This document shows, piece by piece, positions 43,829 to 54,714 of a stretch of 64,000 nt of DNA. The notes beneath the pieces were generated by a model that saw only the letters and a list, made by a program, of their open reading frames with translations, did not search any database and was not told the DNA's origin. Source of the DNA: Tanytarsus gracilentus (Eukaryota; Arthropoda; Insecta; Diptera; Chironomidae); assembly GCA_038502055.1 (NCBI GenBank), contig JAXRKN010000020.1, forward strand, positions 186,001 through 250,000, given 5' to 3'. Position 1 is the first letter of the stretch. Each line of letters begins with the position of its first letter. The translations under genes were made by a program, and so were the position numbers.

Positions 43829-46800
43829 GATTTGTTCACAATTAATTGTGAAATTTTCAGTCAAATCTGAAAAGATAAAAAAATAAAAATTATTTAAAAA
43901 ATTTCCCCTCAGTTTGAAAAAAATCGCAAGTCATTCAATCTCCATAAAAAAACTTTTTTGACAAAATCCAGATGCGCGAGTGCGAAAGTGGTTCAAAATG
44001 AAACTCTCGATAATGAGAAATATAAAAATATAAAAACTTAGCGCCATCAAAATCCAATTAAATGCCAGTAAAAGTCAATAATCGCTTAATTGGAGTCATA
44101 AACACTCGCTGGCTGGACTGGACATTGTGGGTGTTTAAAGAGATAAAAAGATTTGTTTTAGTGGTAGTGGTATGGAAGAGGTTTATTGACCTGAGATTGA
44201 TGTGAGTTGAAAATCGTGTTTTATAGCAAAATCGAAAATGTGAGCAATTTTACGGAGCAAAAGAGTTAGATTAAAAATTAAATCGATGGATTTAAAATTA
44301 AATCGTTGGATTAACGTTTTGGATAAAAATAATTATAGCAATTTTAACGTAAATTACCATTTTAAATGTTTTATGGTTGAATTATAAATTTTTTAGATAG
44401 ATATAATGTAAAAAATAATTTTTTTTAATTTTCCAATAAAATAGTTCAAATATTTTTTGTTTATTTTTCACACTCTTAAAAAATTTAACGAATGTAATTT
44501 GTCTTAATTTAGCATGCACTCAATTAATTTCGATTGTCAAATTAACATTTTTATTTATTTCCCAAACAAAAAATATATTTTTTTCTTGTAATTTGTCGAA
44601 AATTATTTTTTTTCGTTCTTTTTTGGCTTTCGCAAGTGACAATTTGAAATGCGCAAAATTAAGAAATTTAAAGACAGCGTGCGAAGGTGTTTTTAAAGCT
44701 GATGAAGAGGAAAATTTATTGCAGTCTCTTTTAAGGTGTCAAGTTAGTGCAAATTTACAAAATGAGAACGAGACAGTTCGAATTGACTTTATGGGGATTT
44801 TTTAATGAATTACCTTAAATGAGACTTTTGAGAGATTTATTGAAAAAATTGTAATTTAAATTTATGGAGTTTTTAAATTTTAAAAGTACGTTAAATATTT
44901 TTTTGGAATTTAGAATGTTAAAACATTTTAAATAAATTTTTTTGATATTAAAATATTTCAAAAATTAAAAAATTGAACTCTAAAAAATCCTAAAAAGTAA
45001 AAAAATAATTTTTCGACAATCTTTTTCACATTGACATTGACATTTTTCCCTCAAAATTCCATCACAAAATTTCTTTATCAAATTCAATCAATCACCAAAA
45101 AATAGGAAATTTTCATTGCGAAGGTTTTGAACAATTTTTTTTTGTATTATTTCACTATCAACTTGATAAATGACACAAAAAAATTTTTTTCTACCGTTCA
45201 CTCGCTTTTTATCATGTAAACAAAGTGATGAAAAAAAATTCCTCATCAGCTGTTTCTTTTTTTGATAACAAAATTTTTATTCGAATTGAGTAATTAGGTG
45301 AAGCCTGAGTGTCTGCCATTGAGCAACTTTTATTACACTTTTTGGGTGCAGACAAAAATCTGTTGATAAAAATTATGTGGATGGGAAAAAATTAAAGCGA
45401 GCTGATAAAAATCATGTTGAAACTTTTTTTATGTGTTGATAAGATATGAAAATAAAAGAGTGAAGAATTTTATGTTGGGTAAACCTGAGGTGCGCTATAA
45501 ATAAATGAGAAAATATTTGACAATAAAAATATTTAGAAAAAAAATATAAGTTTAAAAATAAAACAATTGAAAACCATCCCTAGAAATCTCGTTTTAAATC
45601 AATGACACAGAGCGAAAGCAAGAGACAAGTTTGAGTCATAAAAAGTGGCAGTCAAGAATTACTTCTTAATACTCGAGATGCAAAATGAAAAATAGCGAAA
45701 ACAAATAAAAGTTAAGAAGTTCAATGCCGCGACGCGAAAGTGTGCGAGAGAATAAATCGAGATTGTTTTTGAGCAACGGGGATTAGTGGACGATAATTGG
45801 TTTAGATTTTTATCGTAAGTCGTTGAGCTCGATGTGAAATGAAAATAAACTTTGTTTACTTTTTAAGTTGCTATAAAAAATTTGAACTATATTAAGGTTG
45901 AGTGTGATTAAGTTTGCGTTACATTTAATTTTTTTTTAATAACTTACGTTAAATTTGCTCAATGAATTAATTTATGCTACGTTAATTTTAAAGCACAAAC
46001 ATAATTAAACTTGCTATAAAAAATTCAAACGTGATTAATTTGCTAAGTTAAATAATTTATGTTACGTTAATTTTATAGTAAAAACACAATAAAACTTGCT
46101 ATAATCCTACAAAATATATTTCATTACATTTTGAGTTGCTATAAAAATTTAAATGTGATCAAGTTTACCTTGCGTTATTTTACACCGACAACGTAAGGAA
46201 ATTAACGTAAAATTTGCTATAATAAACACCAAAAACTCAATTGAATTTGCTATAATTTTATAAAAAAATTAAATTTGCTAAAATTTCACAAAAAATTCCT
46301 TTTTACCTTAAAGTTATTTTCAAACAAATGAGTCAATTCATTTTACTCGTCTTCGCATGCGAATGACAGCTCAAACAAAACCAGCTGATTCATTCAACCA
46401 TTAAAAGAAAATAATCGAAAACCTTAAAAAGTTATTTTTAATCTCGAATCTAATTTTTATGAGCTCGCTTTGAGTGGGAGGAAAATTTTTTCTCATCGAT
46501 TTTTATCGACGAAAGTTAATTAAAATTTTTGTGGTCTGACGGAGAGATTAATGACCAGCAAATCGATGAATCAGTTTTTGAGGAATTAGAGGAGATTTTG
46601 TGCGTGGGATAAAAATAGATAATTGATGGAAAATGCCACACATGAGAGAGATTTAAGAAATCGTTAATTAATTGATGGAAATTACAAATTTTTTTAACAT
46701 TCATGAAATAATTTTTTACACCATCATGATTGCGTGTTTAGAAATCCCACAAGTGCTTCGTAAAATGTTCGACACGTCGCTAATTAATTAACAAATGTCG

Positions 46801-48282
46801 CTCAAGTGACTTAAGCCTCATTTACAACAAACTTTAACACTACACACGTAAAAAAGTGCTTAAAGCATTTTCTTCAATTACAATTGCGATAATTTTTCTT
46901 TCATGTGAATTATTAAAACTAGAACGAACTGTTGTAATGCGATATTTAAAAAGACCTTCAGAGTGTACTTTAAAAAAATATTTATTCAAGTAATGAATGC
47001 ACAAACTTAGATAATGTCGAGCATTTCCGTGTTATGCAGTTAAGATATGAGAAAACATGAGTTGGATCATGTTTGAGCCGGTGGGTGCGACGTGAGATGA
47101 AAATTGATATTTCTGAGCGAAAAAAAATTAAATTAAAGACTTTTCAGAAAAAATAAATTAATTCAGGAAAAATTAAACTTTCTTTAAATTTGCTATAATT
47201 TTAAAAAAATCGTTAAATTTGCTATAATTTTTTATAAAATTTTTTTAGTTTGTTAAATTACCAAATCTGTTAAATTTTCGTTAAGTTTGCTATAATTTTT
47301 TAAAGTTCATTAAGTTTGCTATAATTTTTTATAATTTTTTGTTAATTTTGCTATGGTTTTTTAAAATTTCTTTAAGTTTGATATAATTTTTTAAAGTTGA
47401 CTATACTTTTTTAAAGTTCATTAAGTTTGCTATATTTTTTTAGAATTTTCTTTAATTTTGCTATAAAATTCAAATTCCGGCAAATTTCTGAATAAAATTT
47501 TCATCTCACATCTGTTAAAATCTCCCAGAGTATCAATTTGCACATCACTGCCACATTTTGTATCGCATCATCGCTCTCCGACGTTGACATTGACGTGCCC
47601 GCTTGTGGCATTGTGTGTCGCGCTCTTTACAGGCTTCGGCGAGATAATCGGTCTCAAGTTGAAATTCAATGTCAAGAACGAAAGAGAAGAAAAATTCTTC
47701 ACATTCTGACGCATGTAATTGCAGTCGAGATGATCGTATGGTAAATTGTTGGCTTAAAATGTGACTGCGATCAAAATGTTGGGAATTTTTTCGGTTTAAT
47801 GGCTTTAGGGGCTTTTTTGGAATTGTCTTAAGAATGAATTAAAATGTGACGAATCAAGCGGAAAGTCACGCGAATTTAAAAATTTTGAGTGTGATGAACT
47901 TTGAGATTTTGAAACTTGAAAATTTTTATAAAAAAATGTTAAAAATTTTCTAGAAAAATCTCGAAATAAATTCCCTAAAAAAATTGCGCATTTCCCAAAT
48001 TTTATTTTCATTCAATTTTCTCATCAAAACAAACCGCACGAAAAAAATTCACGCTTCTGTTTTTAAAAATTTATTTTTTTCAAGAGCAGAAAAGAAAAAA
48101 TTTCATAACTGACCTTTCTCAAGAAACATCGCAGAATCACTCGATGCGTCTGAATTCGCAGCTGATTGCATCATCGATGTCGACGCGGTGACGAAGAAGA
48201 AGAAAATCAAAGATGAAAAGAATTTTTGAGGTGATCGAAGGCGGCGTTGATGCATTTTTATAGATTTCAATAAAAAACTCAT
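43154..48282 (-). CDS. VWC/antistasin-like single-pass membrane protein, copy 2
   Basis: Two exons on the minus strand, 48282-48114 and 43866-43154, phase 1, 293 residues. Layout is the same as copy 1: signal peptide, CPNGC/FCPQNC region, VWC domain, antistasin-like motif, Thr/Lys/Glu stalk, one transmembrane helix and a basic tail ending SGCESV. The first codons of exon 2 encode DLTENFTINCEQIL, with an N-glycosylation site, in place of DFSDCSSL in copy 1; both keep one Cys here. The intron is 4.2 kb, about twice that of copy 1, and unrelated to it beyond the first 114 bases. It is filled with degenerate TTTGCTATAATTTT tandems. The two genes face each other (convergent), 17 kb apart. Confidence 0.75.
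44593..44805 (+). other. Short open frame in VWC copy 2 intron, no family
   Basis: A 70-codon frame without an ATG start reads LRNLKTACEGVF and LLQSLLRCQVSANLQ. Its composition is more protein-like than most frames here, but no domain is recognised and no splice partner is found. It could be an eroded exon. Kept as an unassigned open frame only. Confidence 0.15.
45868..46290. repeat. Degenerate TTGCTATAA repeat cluster 1
   Basis: Seven or more TTGCTATAA-like units separated by 25-90 bases within the copy 2 intron, with ACGTTAAATTTGCT-like linkers. Same core as the tighter cluster at 47174-47468. Confidence 0.6.
47174..47468. repeat. Degenerate TTTGCTATAATTTT tandem cluster 2
   Basis: About nine units of roughly 30 bases with core TTAAGTTTGCTATAATTTTT, with changes (GATATAA, GCTATGG, ACTATAC) in individual units. 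Lies between cluster 1 and exon 1 of VWC copy 2. Confidence 0.7.
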
Positions 48283-48655
48283 AAATTGCACTTTAAACTG
48301 AGTATGAGATTTTTTTGTTCCACTTTTTTAAATTTTCCTCAATTGACTTTCAATGAATTTTTTTTGATAAATTACAAAAATTTAAATTCCATTAAAAAAA
48401 TCTTTAATTGAATTATTTCGACACTTTTTAGGGCTTTCTTGAGTCAATTTAATTTTCTTCTATTTTGTTACATCAATTGAAGTTCGAGTGATGCGGGCTG
48501 AAATTCTTTTAAACTCGCCGAAGATTTTTTTTTAATGATTTGCTGTCAAATTTTAATTTTTGCACTTTTATGTCTTTTTTTATCTTTCTGAGTCACGATT
48601 TTGGGGAATTTTTAATCAAAAAAGTTTTTTTTATATTTCAAATTCTTTTTCACAA
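48001..48655 (-). repeat. Inverted duplicate block A, copy 2 (promoter, exon 1, start of intron)
   Basis: Reverse-complement partner of 22206-22882. Both candidate start codons, the whole signal-peptide exon, the GTCAGT donor and about 370 bases of 5' flank are shared with small changes. Confidence 0.9.
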
Positions 48656-51339
48656 TTAAATTTTTAATGTTTTTTTTAAGATCCAAAGAAATTCTTGTTC
48701 AACTTTTTCTTTTTAACTTCGCAATTTAATCAAAGAATTTTTACAACTTTTAAATTTTTTTGTTGCTCTCGTTTGCAATTACGTCATTTTTTCTCATTTC
48801 AATTTAACAGAAGCAAAATTTCGAAACATCGCAAAAAAAGTTTTGTTATTCACTCTCAAGTTTATGTTTACGTTAATTGCGGCGTTTTTTTCCTTTCACT
48901 TTCATTTGCTAAAGTTTTTAAACTTTTTTAACAGCTGATTTAAAGTTTTGGGAATTTAAATCCAAAGTTAGAAAAATTTAATTAATTTTTTAATTTTTCG
49001 ATAAATTTAAATTCGAAAAATTATTTTTCTGTTTTTAAAATTTTTCTCACAAATTTTTTTAAAATCTTTTTCAAGTTCTTTTCTCCTCAACGCTTTGCGT
49101 TTGACTAGCAAGAAAGTTCAAAACCTCCAATCGAGCAGAAATTTTTTTCGATTCGGAAACAAAACAAAAACATCAAAATCGAATGTTTCAATGTTGAACG
49201 AAAGAGAGTGAAAGAAAAAAGAGCTCGCGGTTATTTTATGCTTGCATAACTTTCAGGCGAAACATTTAATTTCATTCAATTAATTTTCTTCGATAACTTT
49301 TTTGCTCGTGATTTTATTTGCTCAAAGTTGGGTCAGGAAGGAAATTCGTCTGACGTGTGATGAGTCGAAGAGGGAAATAAAGAAAAAATATTTAATTGAG
49401 GAAAAAAAAGGAAAATAAAATGTCTCAGATGGTTTTTATTGTGAGGAAAAAAATTAATTGAATTTGGTAAAATTTTATCAATGAAGAATTAAAATCATTT
49501 TTTTTGAAAAGTCGATTGAAAAAATGAAAATCAAAAATAATTTCTGAAAAAGGATTTAAAGATATATTCAGCACTTTTTTATTAGAAAAATTTTATACTA
49601 ATGTTTTATAGCAAATTTTTAAATTCTTTTGTCAAATTTTTTCACACATAGTTTACATATTTGTATTTTTTTATTCTCGTTAAAATTGCTTTCATATTTT
49701 TTAATCCCTAATTTTTCCCACGCTCCAAAAAAAAGTTGAAAACCCCAAAAACTAAAAAGTAAGTCAAACTTCTAAAGAAAACCAAGGGTTGAAAACTCTC
49801 AAAATTTGGAAGTTTTTAAACGCATAACAAAATATTAAAAAAAATTAAATATCATGCCTGAAATTTTTCAAAAGAGACCTGAATGCCTGCTAAAGCTCTC
49901 AAAATTTTCATCAAGAGACAACAAACTTACAATGTCCAATTAATGTGTATGCATTATCCTCCAAAAAATATTAAAATTCAATACAAGTTTCACTCTCTGA
50001 TTTTTATGTTCTCAACCCATAGAAAAAAAACAATAAAAAAAATCCTAACGAGCTCATGTCATGTAAAATATTCATAAATACAGAAGAAAACAAAAAGAAA
50101 AAAAGAAGCAATGAAAAACTTTTTTATTATCGAACAAAAAACACAAAAAAGTAAGTGAAAGTTTCATGCTGATTGATGGATTGCTTCGCTGCTCTGATAA
50201 AGTCAAAGAACTTCCGTCAAAATGATTGTGCGGGTGCTAATTGAATTAAAGAGGTCGAAAAGAGTTTGAGATGACTTTAAATTTTTTAAATGAATTTTCT
50301 AGATTTTCTTTTTTTTAAATGAAAAAAAAGAAACTCCAAAAATTTCAATTTTTAATTGGCTTTAAATTATAAAAAATAAAAAACTCTAATTTAAGTTTTT
50401 TAGAATAATTTTTTTAAAAGAAGAAAAAAATTAAAAACTCTAAAAATTTAATTATTTTTTTATTGACTTAAAATTACAAAAAAATAATATTTTAATTTAA
50501 CTATAATTTATTTTATATTTTTAAATTTAATTTTTTAGAATAATTTTTTATCTTGGTTTTATTTCATATTTTTTTTTCTAGATCTTAAATTTATTTTATA
50601 CGTTTTTGAAATTATTTAATTTTTAATTTTTAATTTAATTTATTCTCTTTTTTTTCAATAATATATTTTTCATGTCAAATCTCTCTCGCCTCAATGTCAA
50701 GGTTATGACTCATGAGCCTGCACATAAATCAGTAAATAATACAAAAACTTCACTTATCGAACAACAATTCCAGAGAAAGAAAGAAGGAAAAAATTATTTT
50801 TATGCGTTTGTGACCGGCATCACATGCTGAAAAAATATTTTTACGTCTCACAAAGAAAACATCTGATCGATTTTGAAAGTGTGTGAGAGAAAAATACTAA
50901 AATACAGAGAAAAAATGTTTCATAATAGCCAAAAACATGTTTTTACTCGGCCACAGCTGAGATTGACTAACCATTGTTTCATGTTAAGGACAGAGTTGAC
51001 GAATTATGGGTGAAAAAGAGATTTTCAAACTTTTAAAAATTAAATATAAATTTTTTGAAACTCTATAATTTTTTTAAATTTAAAACAATTTTATTATTTT
51101 TTTTCAACTTCCAAAAATTTTTTAAATTTAAAATAATTTTTTTTTATTTTTTTTTTCAACCTCAAAAATTTTTTTAAATAATTTTTTTCAACTCTGACTT
51201 TTTTCTACAATTTTCACGACCACACTCAAAAAAAATCTTTTTTAATCTCTCGATCGTCAACAAAAAAAAGAAACACACTCAAAAAATCTCACATTCATTT
51301 CGGTTTCATCTCTCGTCGCATTTAGAAGCATCTAAAAAA
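48656..51339. other. Intergenic DNA
   Basis: AT-rich spacer between divergent VWC copy 2 (minus) and the LRR protein gene (plus). No exon, RNA gene or bounded repeat recognised; frames at 48695 and 49883 look like chance. Confidence 0.4.
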
Positions 51340-52350
51340 ATGTTAAAAAGTTTAATTTTCATTCTTATCGCGCTCAAATTCCACCCATCGCGTGCAATCG
51401 AGTGTAACTTCACGATAATCGACTTGACCATGTATGGCTGTGAGGTGCTTAAGGATCAATTCAATGAAACGCAGGAAATCTTGACTGGAAATCACACAGA
51501 AGGCAAAAGCGACTCTGACGTCACCGCTTTATTTATTAATGGCCAAAATGAAGTCGAATTTCAGTCAATTTTCTGTCGAGTTTTTCAGAACCTAAAGCTA
51601 ATTCACATCGAGAGACTCGAGTTCGCTCAAAGGGAAGACTTCAAAGACTGCAAAAATGTGCAAACATTCAAAATTATCGCAACGCAACTTTTCTGGCTGC
51701 CGGAAGACGTTTTTTATGATATGACTGAACTTCGAGTGCTGAAATTGGTCGGCAACAAGCTCGTTTACTTGCCGGCTGACTTTCTGGCCAAAAACACGAA
51801 ATTGGAGAAGTTTTTGGCGCAAGATAACCGACTCGAAGTGATCGAATTGCAATTTGGGATGAGCGTGAAAGAAGTCGACCTTGGGGTGAGTTTTAAAAGT
51901 TGATTTTTAATTTATTTAATTCTTAATTTTTAGGCCAACAAGTGCATTCACCGCTCTGCACCATCGGCTGAGGTAAAATCAATTGAAAGTCTCAATCAAC
52001 TGCTTCGAACTCACTGCTCAAGTTCGACCTATAAAAAACTTCAATTTCTTCAAAATTCACTAAATTCTCTCAACTCATCGCAGTCGAAAAAAATTCAGCA
52101 AGATTTAGTTAAAATTTCCGGATCGGCGATTGAATTTGAAGCGGAATTTCCTCAGTCGAAATTTTCGTCGGAAAGCGGCTACAAAATTTGGTTTTACGTT
52201 TTAATTTTCTTCACCTCATTTTTAATGATCGGATGGGCTGGAAGTGCTTACTTGATGTTGAAGAGGATAAACGACATCACGAATGGCGATCATCAGTTTT
52301 TAATGAACATGGACTTTAATGGAAATCGAGATGGGATGCCGGATTATTGA
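51340..52350 (+). CDS. Small LRR single-pass membrane protein
   Basis: Two exons, 51340-51885 and 51934-52350, phase 0, 320 residues. Signal peptide MLKSLIFILIALKFHPSRA, then an N-terminal Cys-containing cap (ECNFTIIDLTMYGCEV), leucine-rich repeats (VQTFKIIATQLFWLPEDVF, LRVLKLVGNKLVYLPADFL, LEKFLAQDNRLEVIEL), a Cys-containing spacer (NKCIHRS), a helical stretch and a transmembrane helix near residues 280-305 (IWFYVLIFFTSFLMIGWAG) with a short tail. Extracellular LRR proteins of this short form are common in midges and probably mediate recognition or adhesion; ligand unknown. Confidence 0.85.
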
Positions 52351-52438
52351 GAAGTGAGAATTAAATTTGTAATGCGAGGATTTATAATCGAGGATGATAA
52401 GCAAGGACTGACAATTATTCAGAAAATTACATAAAATA

Positions 52439-52561
52439 CAGAGATGGGCAATTACACTGGAATCGAGTAAAAATTACAATACAAAAAATTTAATTTAATT
52501 AATTACAAATTCAAATAATTTTCCAAAATTAAATTACATTTCATGTAATTGCCCATCTCTG
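52439..52561. mobile_element. MITE-like palindromic element, copy a
   Basis: Starts CAGAGATGGGCAATTACA and ends with its inverse TGTAATTGCCCATCTCTG; 123 bases, AT-rich middle. No clear target duplication. Confidence 0.75.
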
Positions 52562-53203
52562 ATGAAATATTTAAAAAATTTAAAATTTGAAGGCCTTGAA
52601 AAAATCACCACGTTTTTTTTAGTGTAACCCACGAAGTGGTGTAACACTTATATGCGCCTATTTCCGTCCGTCCGTCTGTCCGTCCGTCTGTCTGTCTGTT
52701 CCTTCGAGATCTCGGCTCCTGAGATAGCTAGAGACTTCTAGTTTTCGCCAAATGGTAGGTCTATGAATTTAGATTCGGCCATTTTAGGAATTATGAGGGT
52801 CATGACCACAGGTCGTGCCATGGACAGCCCTAAATGCCATTTTTCATACAAATTTCCTGTTATATGGCTTCATGTATGTCGTTGAACTCGTATTTGTATC
52901 AGGAATCGAAAGGCATTGATGATATTTGAGGAATGTCTATCATGGCCATCCAAGAGTGCCACCAATGTCCATCAGTGCCGGCCAGTAGTGCCCCTAATGT
53001 CCATTTTTTAAAAGTATGGCTTCATGTACCTCGTTGAACTCGTAATTGCATCAGGAATTGATTAGCATTGATGATTTTGAAGAATGACCGTCACGGCCGG
53101 CCAGGAGTGTCCAAGGAATGCCACTAATGTCCATTTTTTAGAAGTATGGCTTCATGTACCTCATTGAACTCGGAATTTGACCAGGAATCGATTGGCATGG
53201 ATC

Positions 53204-53488
53204 TGAAAATGGAACACTGTGGAAAATGGAACACAGTGGAAAATGGAACACAATGGAAAATGGAACACAATGGTAAATGAAACACAATGGAAAATGGAAC
53301 ACAATGGAAAATGGAACACAATGGAAAATTAAACACAATGGAAAATTAAACACAATGGAAAATGAAACACAATGGAAAATGGAACACAATGGAAAATGAA
53401 ACACAATGGAAAATGAAACACAATGGAAAATGAAACACAATGGAAAATGAAACACAATGGAAAATGGAACACAGTGGAAAATGAAACA
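53204..53488. repeat. 17-bp tandem array
   Basis: About 17 copies of GGAAAATGGAACACAAT with scattered changes (AAATGAAACACAAT, AATTAAACACAAT). Open in several frames only because the unit lacks stops; not a gene. Confidence 0.9.
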
Positions 53489-53502
53489 CAGTCGAAACAC
53501 AG

Positions 53503-53690
53503 TGGGAAGCCATTTTGGGAAGCCATTTTTGAGAAGCCATTTTGGGAAGCCATTTTTGGGAAGCCATTTTGGGAAGCCATTTTTGGGAAGCCATTTTGGG
53601 AAGCCATTTTTGGGAAGCCATTTTGGGAAGCCATTTTTGGGAAGCCAAAAGGGGAGGCCAGAAGAGGAAGCCAAAGGGGAAGCCAATACT
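53503..53690. repeat. GGGAAGCCATTTT tandem array
   Basis: Alternating 13- and 14-base units GGGAAGCCATTTT and GGGAAGCCATTTTT, giving a 27-base higher-order period, then degenerating into AAGCCAAAAGGGGAGG-like units. Confidence 0.9.
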
Positions 53691-53869
53691 GATCTGTTAC
53701 AAGTGGGTTACACGGCAACACCCACGTGTGGGTTTTGAAACATTTTTTTGTTTATTTTATAGATTATCATTTTGTGATTTTTTGTTACCGAGTCTGTTGA
53801 AAAGAAACATTTAAAAGTCATCTGTAGAAGTTAGTCAAATTTTTTTGTAGGGTTGAGAACTTCAAAAAC

Positions 53870-54036
53870 CAGAGATGGGCAATTACAATTTAATCGAAAT
53901 AAAATAAAATTAAATTATGAAAAAAAATACATTTAAATAATTTCATTTTCATAAAAAATTTCATGAAATTTCCCAAAATTAAGTTTATGAACTTCTCAAG
54001 CTATTTTTGAAATTTTTTTGTAATTGTCCATCTTCG
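53870..54036. mobile_element. MITE-like palindromic element, copy b
   Basis: Left end CAGAGATGGGCAATTACAAT; right end decayed (TGTAATTGTCCATCTTCGG). Confidence 0.6.
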
Positions 54037-54148
54037 GAAAAAACTCTTGATTTTTAATGATTTAAATTTTTCTACGTAAAATTTGTTGCCATTTATTCAG
54101 TTTGAGATTGAAGAATTCCAATGTTAAGACTTTTGCTAAAGCTGAGAT

Positions 54149-54195
54149 CGGAGATGGGCAATTACATTGTAATTTTTTGTAATTGCCCATTTCTG
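54149..54195. mobile_element. MITE-like palindromic element, copy c (internally deleted)
   Basis: Only 47 bases: GGAGATGGGCAATTACA joined to TGTAATTGCCCATTTCTG, nearly a bare hairpin of the two ends. Confidence 0.65.
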
Positions 54196-54714
54196 TTTAA
54201 GATCATTTAAATATCATGCAACTGAAAATTCCAGACCTGAAAAAATTAAGTCACTCAAGGTGCAATCGTTTTTTACTTTCAGTTCTGGAAAATATATTAA
54301 AATAAATAAAATTATTTTTTATTTTAATTTATAAAAAACTAAAAAAATTTGGAAAATAAAAAATATACTTTTTAAATTTAAACATTAATTTTTTTTAATC
54401 TAACTTTTTTTTGCTAAACTCATTCAAGTTTCTCTTTCAGCATTCCTAAAAAATTCTCAAAAAAATAATTTTCACTCACTTTAATTTCACAATATTTAAT
54501 CTCACGTTCTAACTCAAATTTCTCTCATTGCGCGGATTTCTTCAGACTCGACAAGAAGTCATTACAAAATAATTCTCGAGCATTATCAGTGAAAAGACTT
54601 AAAAGTGTGTTGCTTTTGATATGAAAAACACTAATTGATTTTATATTAAAAAATATTTTAGTGTAAATTTAATAAATTCAATTTATGAATTAAAGATTGA
54701 AGTTTAAGAAAAGC

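Larger units (their letters stand above)
52622..53742. mobile_element. Non-autonomous 1.1-kb repeat, TAACCCAC family, copy 2
   Basis: Same ends as 37084-38188: GTGTAACCCACGAAGTGGTGTAAC at left, GTGGGTTACACGGCAACACCC and the ACCCACGTGTGGGT near-palindrome at right. The TCCG/TCTG microsatellite, the AGCTAGAGACTTCTAGTTTT string and the TATGGCTTCATG units are shared. Copy 2 differs by two inserted tandem arrays (53204-53488 and 53503-53690) in place of the later units. Confidence 0.65.

Noticed and set aside
47538..47744. 68-codon frame with a Cys-containing N-terminus
   Set aside because: Lies inside the VWC copy 2 intron, no domain, no splice partner.
53124..53814. Repetitive open frames over 100 codons on both strands
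   Set aside because: Products of the 17-bp and 13/14-bp tandem arrays inside a repeat element; no start context or conserved domain.
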